Assembly (NCBI GenBank): GCA_030549775.1
Contig: CM060175.1
Location: forward strand, 29,592,762-29,656,761
Direction of reading: 5' to 3'
DNA: 64,000 nt
Source of the DNA: Tamarix chinensis
Lineage: Eukaryota > Streptophyta > Magnoliopsida > Caryophyllales > Tamaricaceae
Shown here: positions 10,691-21,063 of the stretch, piece by piece
Layout of the letters: every line of letters starts with the position of its first letter
How positions within the stretch are numbered: the stretch's first letter is position 1
Notes under the pieces: generated by a model
Database searches by the model: none
What the model was told of the DNA's origin: nothing
Seen by the model: only the letters and a program-made list of their open reading frames with translations
Position numbers and translations under genes: made by a program

Positions 10691-11720
10691 TTCAAACCTT
10701 TTGAGTTATCCAAATCAAGTTAGAAATCTATTCAAACTGGAAAAGATGAATTCTTTAACACTATAAGGGAAAAATTAGATCAGGTCCCCCCTTCGACTTC
10801 ATCAAATCAAATCCAAATTCCTGACACACCTGAACAAAATTCGCAAATAAACATGATTAATGAAACCGATCAAACAGAAAATGATAAACCTCAGGAACCG
10901 ACCCTAACTCACATCCCTTCGACATCCAGGTCCATTATTCCTAGGCAAACTGCACCTGACCTCAGCTTAGAGATTAGACCCAATAAACTGGTACAGCCGT
11001 TGAATGGAATATCATATCTTAACCTATTACAAGAAATGACCATGGTGGCAAATGCCTACAAAAATCAAATCAACACTTCTGACAAAGCCATAGCAGAACT
11101 CCTTATAGCAGGATTCTCAGGACAACTCAAAGGATGGCGGGATTTCCATCTAACATGAGAAGAACAAATTCAAATATTAGATGCTATTAAATTAGATGAA
11201 ACTGATGAAATCATCTTTGAAAATGGTGAGCCAATGTCTAATGATGTTGCATCCCTTATCCTTTCGATATCTCTGCACTTTTTAGGTGATCCATCACACC
11301 TCAAAGACAGAAACGCAGAACTTCTTTCAAACCTTAGGTGTAAACGCACTAGTGACTTCTCGGGAAGATTCAAATCAGCCATTCTACAAAGAAAGGTTCC
11401 TAGCTGGATTACCTCCTTTACTAGGCAAAAAAGTTAGGAACAAAATCAAAGAAGCCCATGGTAATCAAATTCATTACAACAAATTTACGTACGGAGAACT
11501 AATTAGTTTCACCCAAAAAGAAGGTCTAAAAATCTATCAGGACTTAAAACTACAAAAACACCTCAGATGGACAATGAACAAAACAAAACAAGAACTATGG
11601 TCTTTCTGCAAACAATTTGATCTTCTAGGAACATCAAAAAAACAAAAAAAATGTTCTAGAAATTGCAAACCAAGTTACCAAAGAAAATCAAAGCAAAAAT
11701 ATTTACCTGCACCACAATGA
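10691..11720 (+). pseudogene. Viral capsid region
   Basis: The capsid-like part lies in two frames. The first frame covers the region around 10853-11437, with ELLIAGFSGQLKGW near 11095, a TGA at about 11156 and a LGDPSHLKDRNAEL block near 11285. A frame change near 11340-11400 leads into the 11286-11720 frame with FLAGLPPLLGKKVRNKI. The order, and the LNNLRC/FLAGLPP-type blocks, match caulimovirid coat-protein regions. It is followed by a lysine-rich stretch and the zinc knuckle. Capsid assembly is known for the family and not testable here. Confidence 0.75.
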
Positions 11721-11828
11721 CAAAAGCAAATCACTTACTATCAAAAATCAAAACTAAAAGGGAAAAAACAAGCAGTTTCTTCTTCAAAAAACCCCGGATA
11801 TGAAAACCAAAGTAGAAACAATTTCAAA

Positions 11829-11870
11829 TGTTATAAATGTGGTAAAACATGAAACATTCAAAAATACTGT
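11829..11870 (+). pseudogene. Broken CCHC zinc knuckle of the viral capsid
   Basis: Fourteen codons read C-Y-K-C-G-K-T-stop-N-I-Q-K-Y-C. The three cysteines of the knuckle are in place, but the glycine before the histidine is a TGA stop and the histidine itself is Asn. Both changes fit single-base substitutions. The domain normally binds viral RNA. Confidence 0.85.
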
Positions 11871-12540
11871 AAACTAAATAAACAAATTAGAGAACTAAAC
11901 TTAGATGAAGAAACTAGAAAAAAAATACAAAACCTCCTAGTCGAAACATCTGATGAAGAAAATCAAAATGAAAACCCAAAATTAGATGAAACCGTAACCT
12001 CATCCTCTTCTTCATACCGCTCCTCTGATCCAGAGGAAGAAAACTTAGACAATCAAATGAATGTCTTAACAAAAGAACAAAAATTGGTTCTAGATGTAGT
12101 CCAACTAATTCCTGATCCATTAAAACAAAAGGAATATCTTGAAAGGTTAATGGAATCAATTGAACGTGATACATCACCAAAACTTGCAACCCCAAAGGTT
12201 CTAAAGAAACCAACAAACACATATGACCTGGCAACGAATCTCAAAAGACAACAAAAATCAAAGAATTTAATTCTGACAACTTCTGAACTTCAGCATGAAA
12301 TAAAAGAAGTCAAAAGAGAATTAAAATCTTTACAACTAAAATAAGAATCAGATGGTCAAATTATTCAAATGTTATTATCCAAACAATTACAAAATACACC
12401 TCTAGAACCTAGTGAACCACAGATATATTTGAAGATGAACAAATTCAAAATGAACCAATCCCATAAGATTTCCTTAATTTGTTAAAAGAAATAACTTCTA
12501 GGATTATATCATTAGCATAACCCTTAGGTTATCCGATGAT
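11871..12540 (+). pseudogene. Viral ORF1 acidic and coiled-coil region
   Basis: Downstream of the knuckle an acidic, serine-rich segment (11940-12050) precedes an open stretch of 95 codons (12057-12344) with heptad-like Leu/Ile spacing at its C-end (TTSELQHEIKEVKRELKSL), a likely coiled coil. It ends at TAA near 12342. Such a linker separates capsid and protease in this family. No catalytic motif is present. Confidence 0.6.
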
Positions 12541-12990
12541 TTTCAAAAAAACACAATCGCACTATTTGATACTGGTACAACCTTGAACTATATCAAAGAA
12601 GGAATTACACCAAAAAGATTTCTATCCAAAACAAACGAAAAAACTGTCTGCAGCAAATAGCTCCAGGCTCAAAATTAACCACAAATGCGAAGCAAACCTC
12701 ATTTGTAATAATTTACAAATCAAATCAACCTATTTAATAACTCCTGATATTAGCCAAAGTGTTATCTTAGGGACCCCTTTCATCCATTTGATTACCCCTT
12801 ACAAAGTGGGTTTAATGGGGATCTCTTTCAAATCAAAAGGAACAAAAAACACCATTTCCTTTCTAGAAACACCCCGAACCAGGAACCTAAATTTGTTAAA
12901 GGCAAATTCAATATACAAAAATCAAATCAACCTCCTTGTCCAAGGAAAACAAAATGATTTGAACTTCTTAAAATCAATTAGAAACAAATG
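12541..12990 (+). pseudogene. Viral aspartic protease
   Basis: The active-site segment ALFDTGT is encoded at 12559-12576. The second conserved block, VILGTPFI, is at about 12758-12785 but in a different frame, with stops between (for example near 12656). The two blocks correspond to the catalytic loop and the C-terminal strand of retropepsins. In the family this enzyme cuts the ORF1 polyprotein. Split frames rule out activity. Confidence 0.8.
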
Positions 12991-13013
12991 CCTTTTGGTC
13001 TAGGAAAAATCAT

Positions 13014-13770
13014 ATGGTAGATCTTCCTTATGAAGATGGGTTTAATGAAAAACTGATACCAACAAAAGCTAGACCAATCCAAATGAACTCTGAAATGATT
13101 GAACACTGCAAAAAGAAAATCCAGGACTTAGAATCAAAACAATTAATTTCAAAATCTAGGTCTCCCTGGTCTTATGCAGCATTTTATGTCAACAAAAATT
13201 CAGAAATAGAAAGAGGCACACCTAGGTTAGTAATAAATTACAAACCTTTAAATGATGCCCTCAAATGGATTAGATATCCGATTCCAAATAAAAAAGATAT
13301 TTTGCAAAGTTTGTATTCTGCATTGATATTTTCCAAATTTGATTTAAAATCTGGATTTTGGCAAATCCAAATTAATCCAAAAGACCGATACAAAACTGCT
13401 TTCACAGTACCTTTTAGACAGTATGAATGGAATGTCATGCCCTTTGGATTAAAAAATGCCCCTTCGGAATTTCAAAGAATAATGAATGGCATTTTTAATC
13501 CATATTCAAATTTCTGCATAATATAAATAGATGATGTCTTAGTGTACTCAAATAGTGTGGATTAGCATTTTAGAAACCTTAAGACTTTTCTAAGTGTCGC
13601 CAAAAGAAATGGGTTAGTTGTGTCTAGGCCCAAGATATCCTTAGCCCAGACCAAAGTTAGATTCTTAGGACATTATATCAAGTCGGGTACTATTTTCCCT
13701 ATCGAAAGGTCCATAGAATTTGTGTCTAGGTTTCCGGAACAAATCCTAGATAAAACCCAACTTTAAAGAT
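13014..13770 (+). pseudogene. Viral reverse transcriptase
   Basis: The open part 13014-13526 contains RSPWSYAAFYV, PRLVINYKPLND, FSKFDLKSGFWQI and NVMPFGLKNAPSEFQR, the standard caulimovirid RT blocks. The next codon in the YIDD box is TAA at 13524-13526, then I-D-D at 13527-13535. So the tyrosine of the polymerase active site is a stop codon while both aspartates remain. The thumb continues to about 13770 (KVRFLGHYIKSG, then a stop near 13764). Confidence 0.92.
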
Positions 13771-13772
13771 TT

Positions 13773-14420
13773 TTGGGTAGTCTAAACTATGTCTTAGATT
13801 TCTGCCCCAATTTAAACCAAATTGCAAAACCGCTCCATGACAGACTCAAAAAGAATCCAAAACCATGGACCCAAGCCCACACTAATGTCGTCAAACAAAT
13901 TAAGGCCCAAGTACAGTCCATTCCATGTCTGACTTTAGCCAACCCAAACCTATTCAAAATTATCGAAACCGATGCCTTTGAAATTGGGTATAGTGGCATA
14001 CTCAAACAATGACAGGCCCAATCACTTGAACAATACTTGGTCCAAATTAGACAAGCCCAAATCAAATCAGAAACAGTGATCTAGTTTACCTCCAGACACT
14101 GGACCCAAACCCAACAAAATTACTCGACGGTTAAGAAGGAAATATTCACAATCGCCCAATCCATTACAAAATTCCAGTCTGACCTTCTAAATCAAAAAAT
14201 CCTGTTACGGGTTGACTTCAAATCAGCCAAACATATACTCAAAAAAGACGTAAAGAACGTCGCCTCCAAACAAATATTTTCCAGGTGGCAAGCGCTCTTG
14301 TCTATCTTCGATTTTGGGATCGAATATTTAAAGGGGGAAGACAACTCCTTACCAGAATTTCTGATGAGAGAGTTTCTTCAGGGAAAACCACAAACAAATG
14401 CCTCCGAAAAAGAAAGGTAA
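13773..14420 (+). pseudogene. Viral RNase H and ORF1 end
   Basis: It begins with the RT connection block (FLGSLNYVLDFCPNLNQIAKPL). The RNase H block IIETDAFEIGYSG follows near 13955-13995, and the C-terminal block with DFKSAKHILKKDVKN and FSRWQALLSIFDF near 14215-14315. In-frame stops occur near 14010 and 14081. ORF1 ends at TAA 14418-14420. The enzyme would degrade RNA in RNA-DNA hybrids during reverse transcription. Confidence 0.85.
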
Positions 14421-15631
14421 AGAGAAAGTGCAAGAACTCCTTGCACCCAAACCAATTCGGTCGTGGTACGAAGCCATAGTCGAAGATGAAGCAGCAGCGT
14501 CATCCCCTCCAAAAGAAGACAGCTAGCCAGAGGTTCAAAAATGGGTCGAGTCCCTCACCCATTCACCAGAAATCCTCAAAGCTCTTTAGCAAGTTTCAAA
14601 ACAAGTCCAAAGTTCCCAACCTGGACGCTTAGGTATGAGTTCTACAAACCTTGTTTTAAAAATCGTAGGAGATATTTCAAAACCTCAAACTCCTTCAAAA
14701 GATATTTGCAAAATTCCTGCTTTGAGAAAATCTATCTCAAAGCTCAAAGAAATTGTTGGAATCAAACCAGCTTTCCAAAAGAAAGCTGAGTACTTTATAA
14801 AACCACATTTCCAAATTATTTCAAACCTCGAAGATGGATTCTTCCATCAGGATCCCTTTGTTTCCTTAACAAAACTATTTTCTGTATGGTTTTTCAAACC
14901 ATGGGACGTGACTACATCCCATGAGTACTACAAGTCAATTTTAGAGTATACAGACCCAGTTTCATTCAAACACTTCAAATTATCCCAAACCCAAAACGAA
15001 ATTGCCTACTCAACCTATAAGATACACAGGGTTCTTATTCCCACGGATTGGGGTCGCAGCCTCGAACTGCCTCGATGGCTACCTGATACGTACAAATCAA
15101 CCCTAAACACAAAACTGAATTTCAACTATTGGGATTATCAACAAGTCTGGTGGAATTCTTTCTTCACCGAGAATTCCAGGAAGTCCCATTCCTGGTTTGT
15201 CCGATGGTGGAAGGACTTCGGTTCTATACCAGATATCCTACCTGAATAGGTTTCAAAATCTCTCGACCTGTTCAAAACCCTATACCAACCTACACAAAAT
15301 GATAGGGTTTTGCCCTTATCTTCCATTTCTGCTCCAGACTTTTTGTCATTGGGTATTCACATGGATCCCTGAGTTGCACGAGATCGATGGAGTTCAAACC
15401 TTGGTCAGACGATTCAAGGTCAAATGGTGGACCAAATATCAGACGTTCGAAAAACTCACCGAACAAGCAGTTCGAAGATGTATCAAAGCAAAGCAACCAT
15501 CCTCTTCATTGAAAATTGAAGCCAACCCGTCTGAGACAAAGTTCCTAGCACAAAAATCTGTTATAGCGGCAAGAATTGCAGCTGCAAAATATGAGGAAGA
15601 ATACTTGGCCATCCTCAGCCAAGTACTATAA
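14398..15631 (+). pseudogene. Viral ORF2, function unknown
   Basis: The ATG at 14398-14400 lies inside the last codons of ORF1, overlapping it by 23 bases in another frame. The N-terminus is basic (PPKKKGKEKV). TAG codons at 14524-14526 and 14587-14589 interrupt it. A clean open stretch then runs to the TAG at 15247-15249, rich in Trp (FSVWFFKPWDV, FNYWDYQQVWWNSFF, WFVRWWKDFG). The frame shifts near 15350 and continues with VKWWTKYQTF to a stop ending at 15631. I see no catalytic motif. Florendoviruses carry an uncharacterised ORF2 in this place. Confidence 0.75.
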
Positions 15632-16188
15632 AAAAACAAACCGGATAAATCTTCACAGCACCCATCGAAGACAAATCATTGTGGCAGACAAAGAATATTC
15701 CTACCAGCACAAATCGACAAACCAAAAGTAAAAGCGTCGTCATCAAAAGGAGAAGGAATCTACGTTCGGCGACTGACACTTTTCATGAGGAGAATAAGCA
15801 TCTGTGGTTATTTTTACCGTTCATTGTACTTTTCACCTTTTACTGTGTACCTGTAATTTTCCTTTTGGTGGATTCCCGAATCCACTTTTCAAAAATTTGT
15901 AACTTTTAGGAGCCCATTCCTTCGATAAAAACCATACACGGATTTGTAAAACACAACCACCTATCCTCAAACTTGTATCAAGACTCCAAATCTATAAAAC
16001 TTTCTAAGTTTTATCTATCCATTCTCTTTTCCTTTTCCTTCAAATTTATATTCATTCTTTCTATCTATCTTTCTATCCTTTACTATTTTGTGTATGTTCT
16101 TCAGGTAGTCTGTTTGTATCCCAGGTCCTCGGGTATATATATATATATAGCGAAAGTTTCGGGTATAACTAGAGAAAAGCGGGCTTCT
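15632..16188 (+). promoter_or_regulatory. Viral intergenic region with promoter
   Basis: This non-coding stretch follows ORF2. TCTATAAAAC at 15991-16000 is a good TATA box; CGATAAAAACC at about 15921 is a weaker one. A GCGTCGTCATC segment near 15735 resembles the TGACG motifs of caulimovirid promoters. A pyrimidine-rich tract (16015-16085) follows. By family analogy this would drive the pregenomic RNA. A TA run at 16133-16149 lies within it. Confidence 0.6.
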
Positions 16189-16205
16189 CCAATCATTTGA
16201 GCCAG
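16189..16205 (+). other. Possible decayed viral primer-binding site
   Basis: CCAATCATTTGAGCCAG resembles the initiator-methionine tRNA site of caulimovirids (TGGTATCAGAGCCAG) if two extra T residues are allowed. The left viral junction at 8891-8900 reads AGCCAGGGG, the 3' part of the same site. The match is imperfect; treat as suggestive. Confidence 0.4.
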
Positions 16206-16371
16206 AACTCTCTTGATAATAGTTAGAGAGAAAAACCACTCGAAAGGGTGGATAATAAATAAAATTGAAACAAAATAAAATTGTATATTGAACCAACTTA
16301 AATTTGAACTATGATTAAGACTGACCAAAATTAGATTTCCATTTTGTGCTATACGTGCTTCTCTTATACTT

Positions 16372-16428
16372 TATATATATATATATATATACATTCATGT
16401 ATTGGGGTGTGTGTGTGTGTGTGTGTGT
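16372..16428. repeat. (TA)n and (GT)n microsatellite at right virus flank
   Basis: A TA run at 16372-16391, a short ACATTCATGTATTGGG spacer and a GT run at 16407-16428. In reverse complement this is CA repeats, then ATG, then TA repeats, the same arrangement as at the left virus junction. Confidence 0.9.
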
Positions 16429-16433
16429 ATATA

Positions 16434-16709
16434 TTATGATTTACATGATACAACCCACATATTTTTACATACAACAAGGCCAAGAAATAAATCAATTACC
16501 TCTATATCATAATCAACATCATCATCAAAATTTTGACACTCCGAAGTAGCTGTAGAGTTTGAAAGAAAAAATAAATAGCAAAATAAGCAAATAATAATAT
16601 TTATAATAAATAAAACATACATAAATAACTACAACTATAGGATAATACCTTCAATATCACTCCATAACCAATCTCGAGTACACATCAAAGCCTCTATGGT
16701 GTCAGGATG
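16434..16709 (-). pseudogene. hAT transposase C-terminal exons
   Basis: On the minus strand 16709-16645 encodes HPDTIEALMCTRDWLW, which matches the C-terminal block of plant hAT transposases (typically PETVEALICTQDWL). It ends at GAAG/GTATTATCC, a plausible splice donor. An acceptor CTCTACAG near 16550 leads into a last exon with ECQNFDDDVDYDIEV. The catalytic core is absent because LTR-A sequence begins at 16710. Orientation fits the hAT 3' end at 7973. Confidence 0.7.
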
Positions 16710-17333
16710 TGATGTAATTCTCAAAACACCCTCTTAGATCACGAAGTTAATTTTAGTCTCAAGAACAAATACTCAAATTTGGAGAGAAACGTAATTAGCA
16801 ATGAAATAACGAAAATGAACCAAAACTTAAGAACACACTCAAAGTTCTAGGATCTTAGGTAAGAACTCAAGACAAACTCAAAGCTCACCCTGATCTTATA
16901 ACTCAAGACAAACTCAAAGCTATAAGGAAATAATATTTAACTTGAGACAAACTCAAAGCAAAGAGAAAACCATAAGGTATATTGTGAATAATCTGGAATT
17001 ATTATTCCTCTCTTCAAACTTGTATTTATAGGCAATATTATACAACAAAAGAAAGCTAGCGATTTGGCTGAATAATAGCCCCAAAACCGTTTAGCTATAA
17101 CAGCTAAGAATTAAAGAGATGCCACCCCCTTTTACCTCCCCTCATTGAGGCATTAAATGCTCCTTAATGAATAGAAATGAAACAACAACAATTCCTTAAT
17201 CTAGCGCACCTTTTACCTCTCTTCTTAATGGGATTAAATACCCATTTGAAAGAGCTAATAACACTCCATTTAAACTACTCCTTTCAATGGTTTTAAGCAA
17301 CCCACCCACACACTAGCTGCTACATTATTTATA

Positions 17334-17372
<39 letters not shown>

Positions 17373-17569
17373 CAAAAATAAAACTAAAAAAACCAAAATA
17401 ACCACGGCTATCCTTGGGCTTCTACTTGCTTGGTCTTTGCTAAATAAGGCTTTAATCACACGCCCAAGTAAGGCATGTAATAGATTCTGACTTGTGAGGA
17501 AATGGGGAAAACCCAAAGGCTTCCAAAACAAGTGCCATGGGTTCATGGGCCAAGTTTGACTTTGGATCA
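16710..17569 (-). repeat. LTR-A copy (860 bp)
   Basis: Minus-oriented LTR running from TGATGTAATTCTC (its 3' end) to TTTGGATCA (its 5' end). Ends match the LTR-A boundaries fixed by target duplications at 29280-30048 and 46207-46974. It keeps a roughly 70-base block (about 17245-17320) missing from those two solo copies. The AAT run at about 17330-17370 is an internal microsatellite. Left flank GGATG and right flank AATAT do not match, so this is not a simple solo insertion; the flanks come from hAT and LTR-B respectively. Confidence 0.88.
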
Positions 17570-17938
17570 AATATGATAATATTTGATCTAAGGTAGCCAA
17601 AGACCAAACACTCACAACTACCACTCAAGATTTCAATTCTTGAGATAAAAGTAAAGAGATTTATCGCTCAAAAGAAAGTATTCACTCAGCTTTGCAGAGG
17701 GGGGACATAGGGAGCTCAAATATCTGATTTGCAATTCAAGGACGTAGTGTGTTACATTGTGTCGAAGCTACCCATATTTATAGTGGTATCCATGGTTACA
17801 AAAATTCCATTATACCTACCAAGTTACATTCCAAGCATTCTTTATTATCCAGTTATCTAATACAAGTTAACAACTTGTTGGATAAGAACTAAAGTGAGGC
17901 CAGCCTATGTGTGGTATTTTGACAGCCATACCACAACA
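17570..17938 (-). repeat. LTR-B fragment
   Basis: Matches 3712-4085 in reverse, from TGTTGTGGTATGGCTGTC (revcomp ending at 17938) to the GGCTACCTTAGATCAAATAT block abutting LTR-A. The 3' portion of the LTR is missing at the LTR-A junction. Confidence 0.7.
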
Positions 17939-18206
17939 TATTAAATGCCAAAAATGTAGGTAATAAATAAAAATTCAAATCAATCAATCAACCCCCATAC
18001 CTAATCAATCATCTCCCATCCTTATCCAATCAAAATAATTTGATTGGTTGACTTGGCTGACTTTCTTGACCTACTCTACCATCACTTGTCCACCTTTTTC
18101 TTTTCTCTTTTTTTTTTATTTCAAATTTTGAAATCAGCCTTGGCTTGGGTTGATTTGGCTTCTTAGGTGGAAAACTACTTGGAAATAACAATAAAATAGC
18201 TGGTTG

Positions 18207-19115
18207 TGATGTAGGAGCATGTCCTTATTTATTTCCAAGCATGGTTTTGAGACATTTTTGAGGAGTTTCTTTGAGTTCTTGGAAGTTCCAAAGTCAAACA
18301 AGGCACTTTCTAGAAGTTCGAAGCATAAGTTGCGTTTTATGCAATTTCAAGCAACCAAAGAAGACCTTAATGACATGACAGCTATGGGATGAGTCAACTT
18401 ATGTTTTGATGACATGTTGGACCATATGACACGTCATCATGACACATGGAAGCTATTGGAACAAGTGCCACATGTGGAGTAATGCAAATTAGGGTTTTCT
18501 TTGTTAAGGTTATTTTATGTAACTAACTAGCTCATAAGGCAATGATTTTTTATATGATGTATTGCCAATCATTTAAGTGTCATTACAGGTTGTAATTAAC
18601 TGTAATTAACAGCCGAAAAGTTGAGTTTAAGGGCTTTAATTGACGGTCATATTAGTTAGCTAGTTAGAAGTGGATAAGGTTAGTTAGGATATAGTTTAAT
18701 TGGAAAATATCCTACAATTTTGGTATGAGTTGGCATGGGGGTTATGGCCTATAAATAAGGGTATTCTCATGTTTAAAATTAAGAGTTTGAGTTTTGAATA
18801 AAAATTATCTCCTTTGAGAGAGTTTAAACCTTCCAATTCTATGTGAGTTGAAAGTGGCCATTGTTAAGGATTCTTTGTGTATTCCTTTTCTTTGGTTTTG
18901 AATCCTATGAAGATTCTTTGTGTTTTCTTCATTTGATTCATATCAAAGGGTTCATCTTTGTGATTTCTCTCTGAGATCCATTAAAACATCATCTTTATGA
19001 GGTGTTTAGTTGTTACATTTGTTGCATTTTATCCTACCCTTATTTGTCCACCATCACAGAAACATCATCATCCATCACCTTTGTTGAGTGGAATTTGTGT
19101 GGGTGTTGCATATCA
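18207..19115 (+). repeat. 5' LTR of family E element
   Basis: Begins TGATGTAGGAGCATG and ends GTTGCATATCA, giving TGAT...ATCA termini. GGCCTATAAATAAGG near 18749 is a likely TATA box. It is about 95 bases longer than the 3' LTR because of a block near 18800-18905 that the other lacks. Confidence 0.85.
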
Positions 19116-19117
19116 AA

Positions 19118-19136
19118 TTTCCAATATCAAAGCCTC
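19118..19136 (+). other. Primer-binding site of family E element
   Basis: TTTCCAATATCAAAGCCTC lies 2 bases after the 5' LTR. ATATCAAAGCC resembles the methionine-tRNA primer site (TGGTATCAGAGC) with mismatches. Confidence 0.55.
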
Positions 19137-19508
19137 ATGATTCATGCTTCCTTTAAGGTAACTCACTTTCCTAGGCTTTGAATTCCACTCTTTATACTTT
19201 TAAAGTTTCATTTTTGTTGAAGTCATATTCGACCTTCATCACAAAAACGTCCCTCTTCTACTCACTTCTACCATCAAGATTTCATTCAAGATCCTCCATT
19301 CATAAGTCTTTAGCACATCTTCATCCATCCTTTATAGTACATATTCAACCAAGAACTTCATCTTTTGAGTGTTGTGAGATTACACACACATAAAAACATT
19401 TCTCCTTGAGTGATATGCTCGACCCTAGCATACAATAATCCTTTTCATTCATTGGTTTCCTCTCAACTTACAAAACTTTATTCGATCACTTTGAGTTAAA
19501 CCCTAGCA

Positions 19509-20580
19509 TATGGAGCAATGAAAATTCAGAATTTATGAAGTCCATCCTTGATGCCATCAACGTTCAATTTCAAAAGCTTGAAGTAAAAGTGTAGAATAGG
19601 ATGGAATAACAAAATGATAGGGTTAAAGGCATGGTGATGTGAGCCATTGAATCAAGAGGAGGTCTTTTGAATAACAAACTTGAATATGTTGAAGAAGATT
19701 CAAGTCTATCTTCAAGCACACATAGTCGAACAAGAATAAGGCAAGAGAATGATGGAGATAAGGGTTTGAAGGTTGATTTTGCAGAATTTCAAGGAGATTT
19801 AGATGCAGATACATTCATAGATTGGATGCACACCATGGAATCCATCTTTAAATTAAAAGAATATGATGATCATATGAGATGTGAGTTGGATACTCTTAAA
19901 CTTCAAAAATTTATAAGAATTTGGTTTGATAATCTCAAGAGATCAAGGGAAAGAGATGGCAAGCCAAAGATCAAGACATGGGAGAAATTGAAAATGCACA
20001 TGAAGAGAAAATTCATCCCAAGAGAATTTGAGCAAGACAAATTCATCAAAATGATGACATTGAAGCAAGGGAATTCAAGTGTAGAAGAATATACAAGGAA
20101 CTTTGAAAATTTATCCTTAATATGTGATGTACAAGTGAGGAAAGAACAAACATGTGAAAGATATCTTGGAGGATTGAATTTCAACATTAGAGATAAAGTT
20201 GAAGTTTCTCTATATGATACACTTGAAGATATGATCAAGCTTGCTATAAAATTTGAAAGGCAATTCAAAAAGCCTAAGGTATTCTCCAAACCTTCCTCTT
20301 CCTTGTCGAATAAAGCATCATCATCTTTGACTTTTATGCCATCAAATTTGAGCATTATCATGGAAGAAAAAGATCTTAAGCCACGCATCTAGAAGTATAA
20401 AGTTGAGGAGATTTAAGGTAAAAATAGACAATGTTTTAAATATAGAGGTTATGGTCATGATGCTAAAGAGTGCCCTAATCAAAGAGTTATGACCTTAAGA
20501 GAAATTGAGGAGATTAAAAGGGAATAAAAGGAAAGCATGAATGATGAATAAAATCTATGTGATGATGAAGACAGTCATGC
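19509..20580 (+). pseudogene. gag of family E element
   Basis: The main open part 19667-20392 carries the Ty3 capsid domain: VDFAEFQGDLDADTFIDW, YDDHMRCELDTLKL, MKRKFIPREFEQDKF, and EEYTRNFENLSLICDVQ. After a stop near 20390, another frame gives a zinc knuckle (about 20420-20465) reading C-F-K-Y...G-H-D-A-K-E-C, in which the second cysteine is Tyr. The N-terminal part (19509-19660) is interrupted by at least two stops. Capsid coding is otherwise well kept compared with the loss of pol. Confidence 0.85.
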
Positions 20581-20599
20581 TATGTGCCGAAGAAAGTGT

Positions 20600-21048
20600 G
20601 AATGATGAAGATAACCATGGAAGTGGAAGAAGGGAAACCAAGATTTTACATGCATCACATTGATTATGTGGAGAATGATGTGCATTATTATCCAATGGTT
20701 TTCTTGTGTTCTTATGGAGCAAATATTATCATGGAACCCTTGTATCATTTGAAGCAGATTGAAGAAAAAAACACATGGTGTGTTCGAAGGTGTATAATGT
20801 GTATGAAGACATATGTGATGTGAAGAAGCAAATGAACTATAATGCATCCCATGCATTCGGTTTATGTTCATTGATGTGCACATATGAAGATCCAATGTCA
20901 ATGCTTAAGAGGCATTGGAGGATTTTCAAAGATAACTTTAATGTGAAGGAGATATTCAAAGAATTTAAGGACAAGTTGACCTTGAAGGATATGTCCTTTG
21001 GTGTATGTCATTCCTCATCAAAGTTGTGAATTTGAGGACAAATTCTTT
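20600..21048 (+). other. Family E internal region without pol domains
   Basis: Several short open frames occur (20602-20823, 20775-21029), but none shows a protease, RT or integrase motif. The last codons before the polypurine tract resemble the tail of Ty3 Pol. I read this as leftover or replaced sequence after pol loss. Confidence 0.5.
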
Positions 21049-21063
21049 AAAAGGGGGGTGATT
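21049..21063 (+). other. Polypurine tract of family E element
   Basis: AAAAGGGGGGTGATT lies immediately before the 3' LTR start TGATGAAGG and would prime plus-strand DNA synthesis. Confidence 0.75.

Larger units (their letters stand above)
8893..16205 (+). other. Endogenous pararetrovirus, florendovirus-like (Caulimoviridae)
   Basis: About 7.3 kb of plus-strand sequence has the caulimovirid order: movement protein, capsid region, CCHC knuckle, aspartic protease, RT, RNase H, then a second ORF and a non-coding promoter region. It lacks LTRs and integrase. A second ORF that overlaps the end of ORF1 and encodes a protein of unknown function fits florendoviruses better than petuviruses; that assignment is from memory of the group. 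Length and order suggest one genome unit. Numerous stops and at least four frame changes in ORF1 make it inactive. Confidence 0.85.

Noticed and set aside
8893..16205. Possibility that the integrated virus is replication-competent
   Set aside because: Stops in the movement protein, capsid knuckle, RT active site and ORF2, plus several frame changes.
16710..17569. Calling this LTR-A copy a solo LTR
   Set aside because: Flanking pentamers GGATG and AATAT differ and the flanks come from two different elements.
17325..17624. Minus-strand frame ending in a long tyrosine run
   Set aside because: The tyrosines are the AAT microsatellite inside LTR-A; the rest is LTR sequence in frame by chance.
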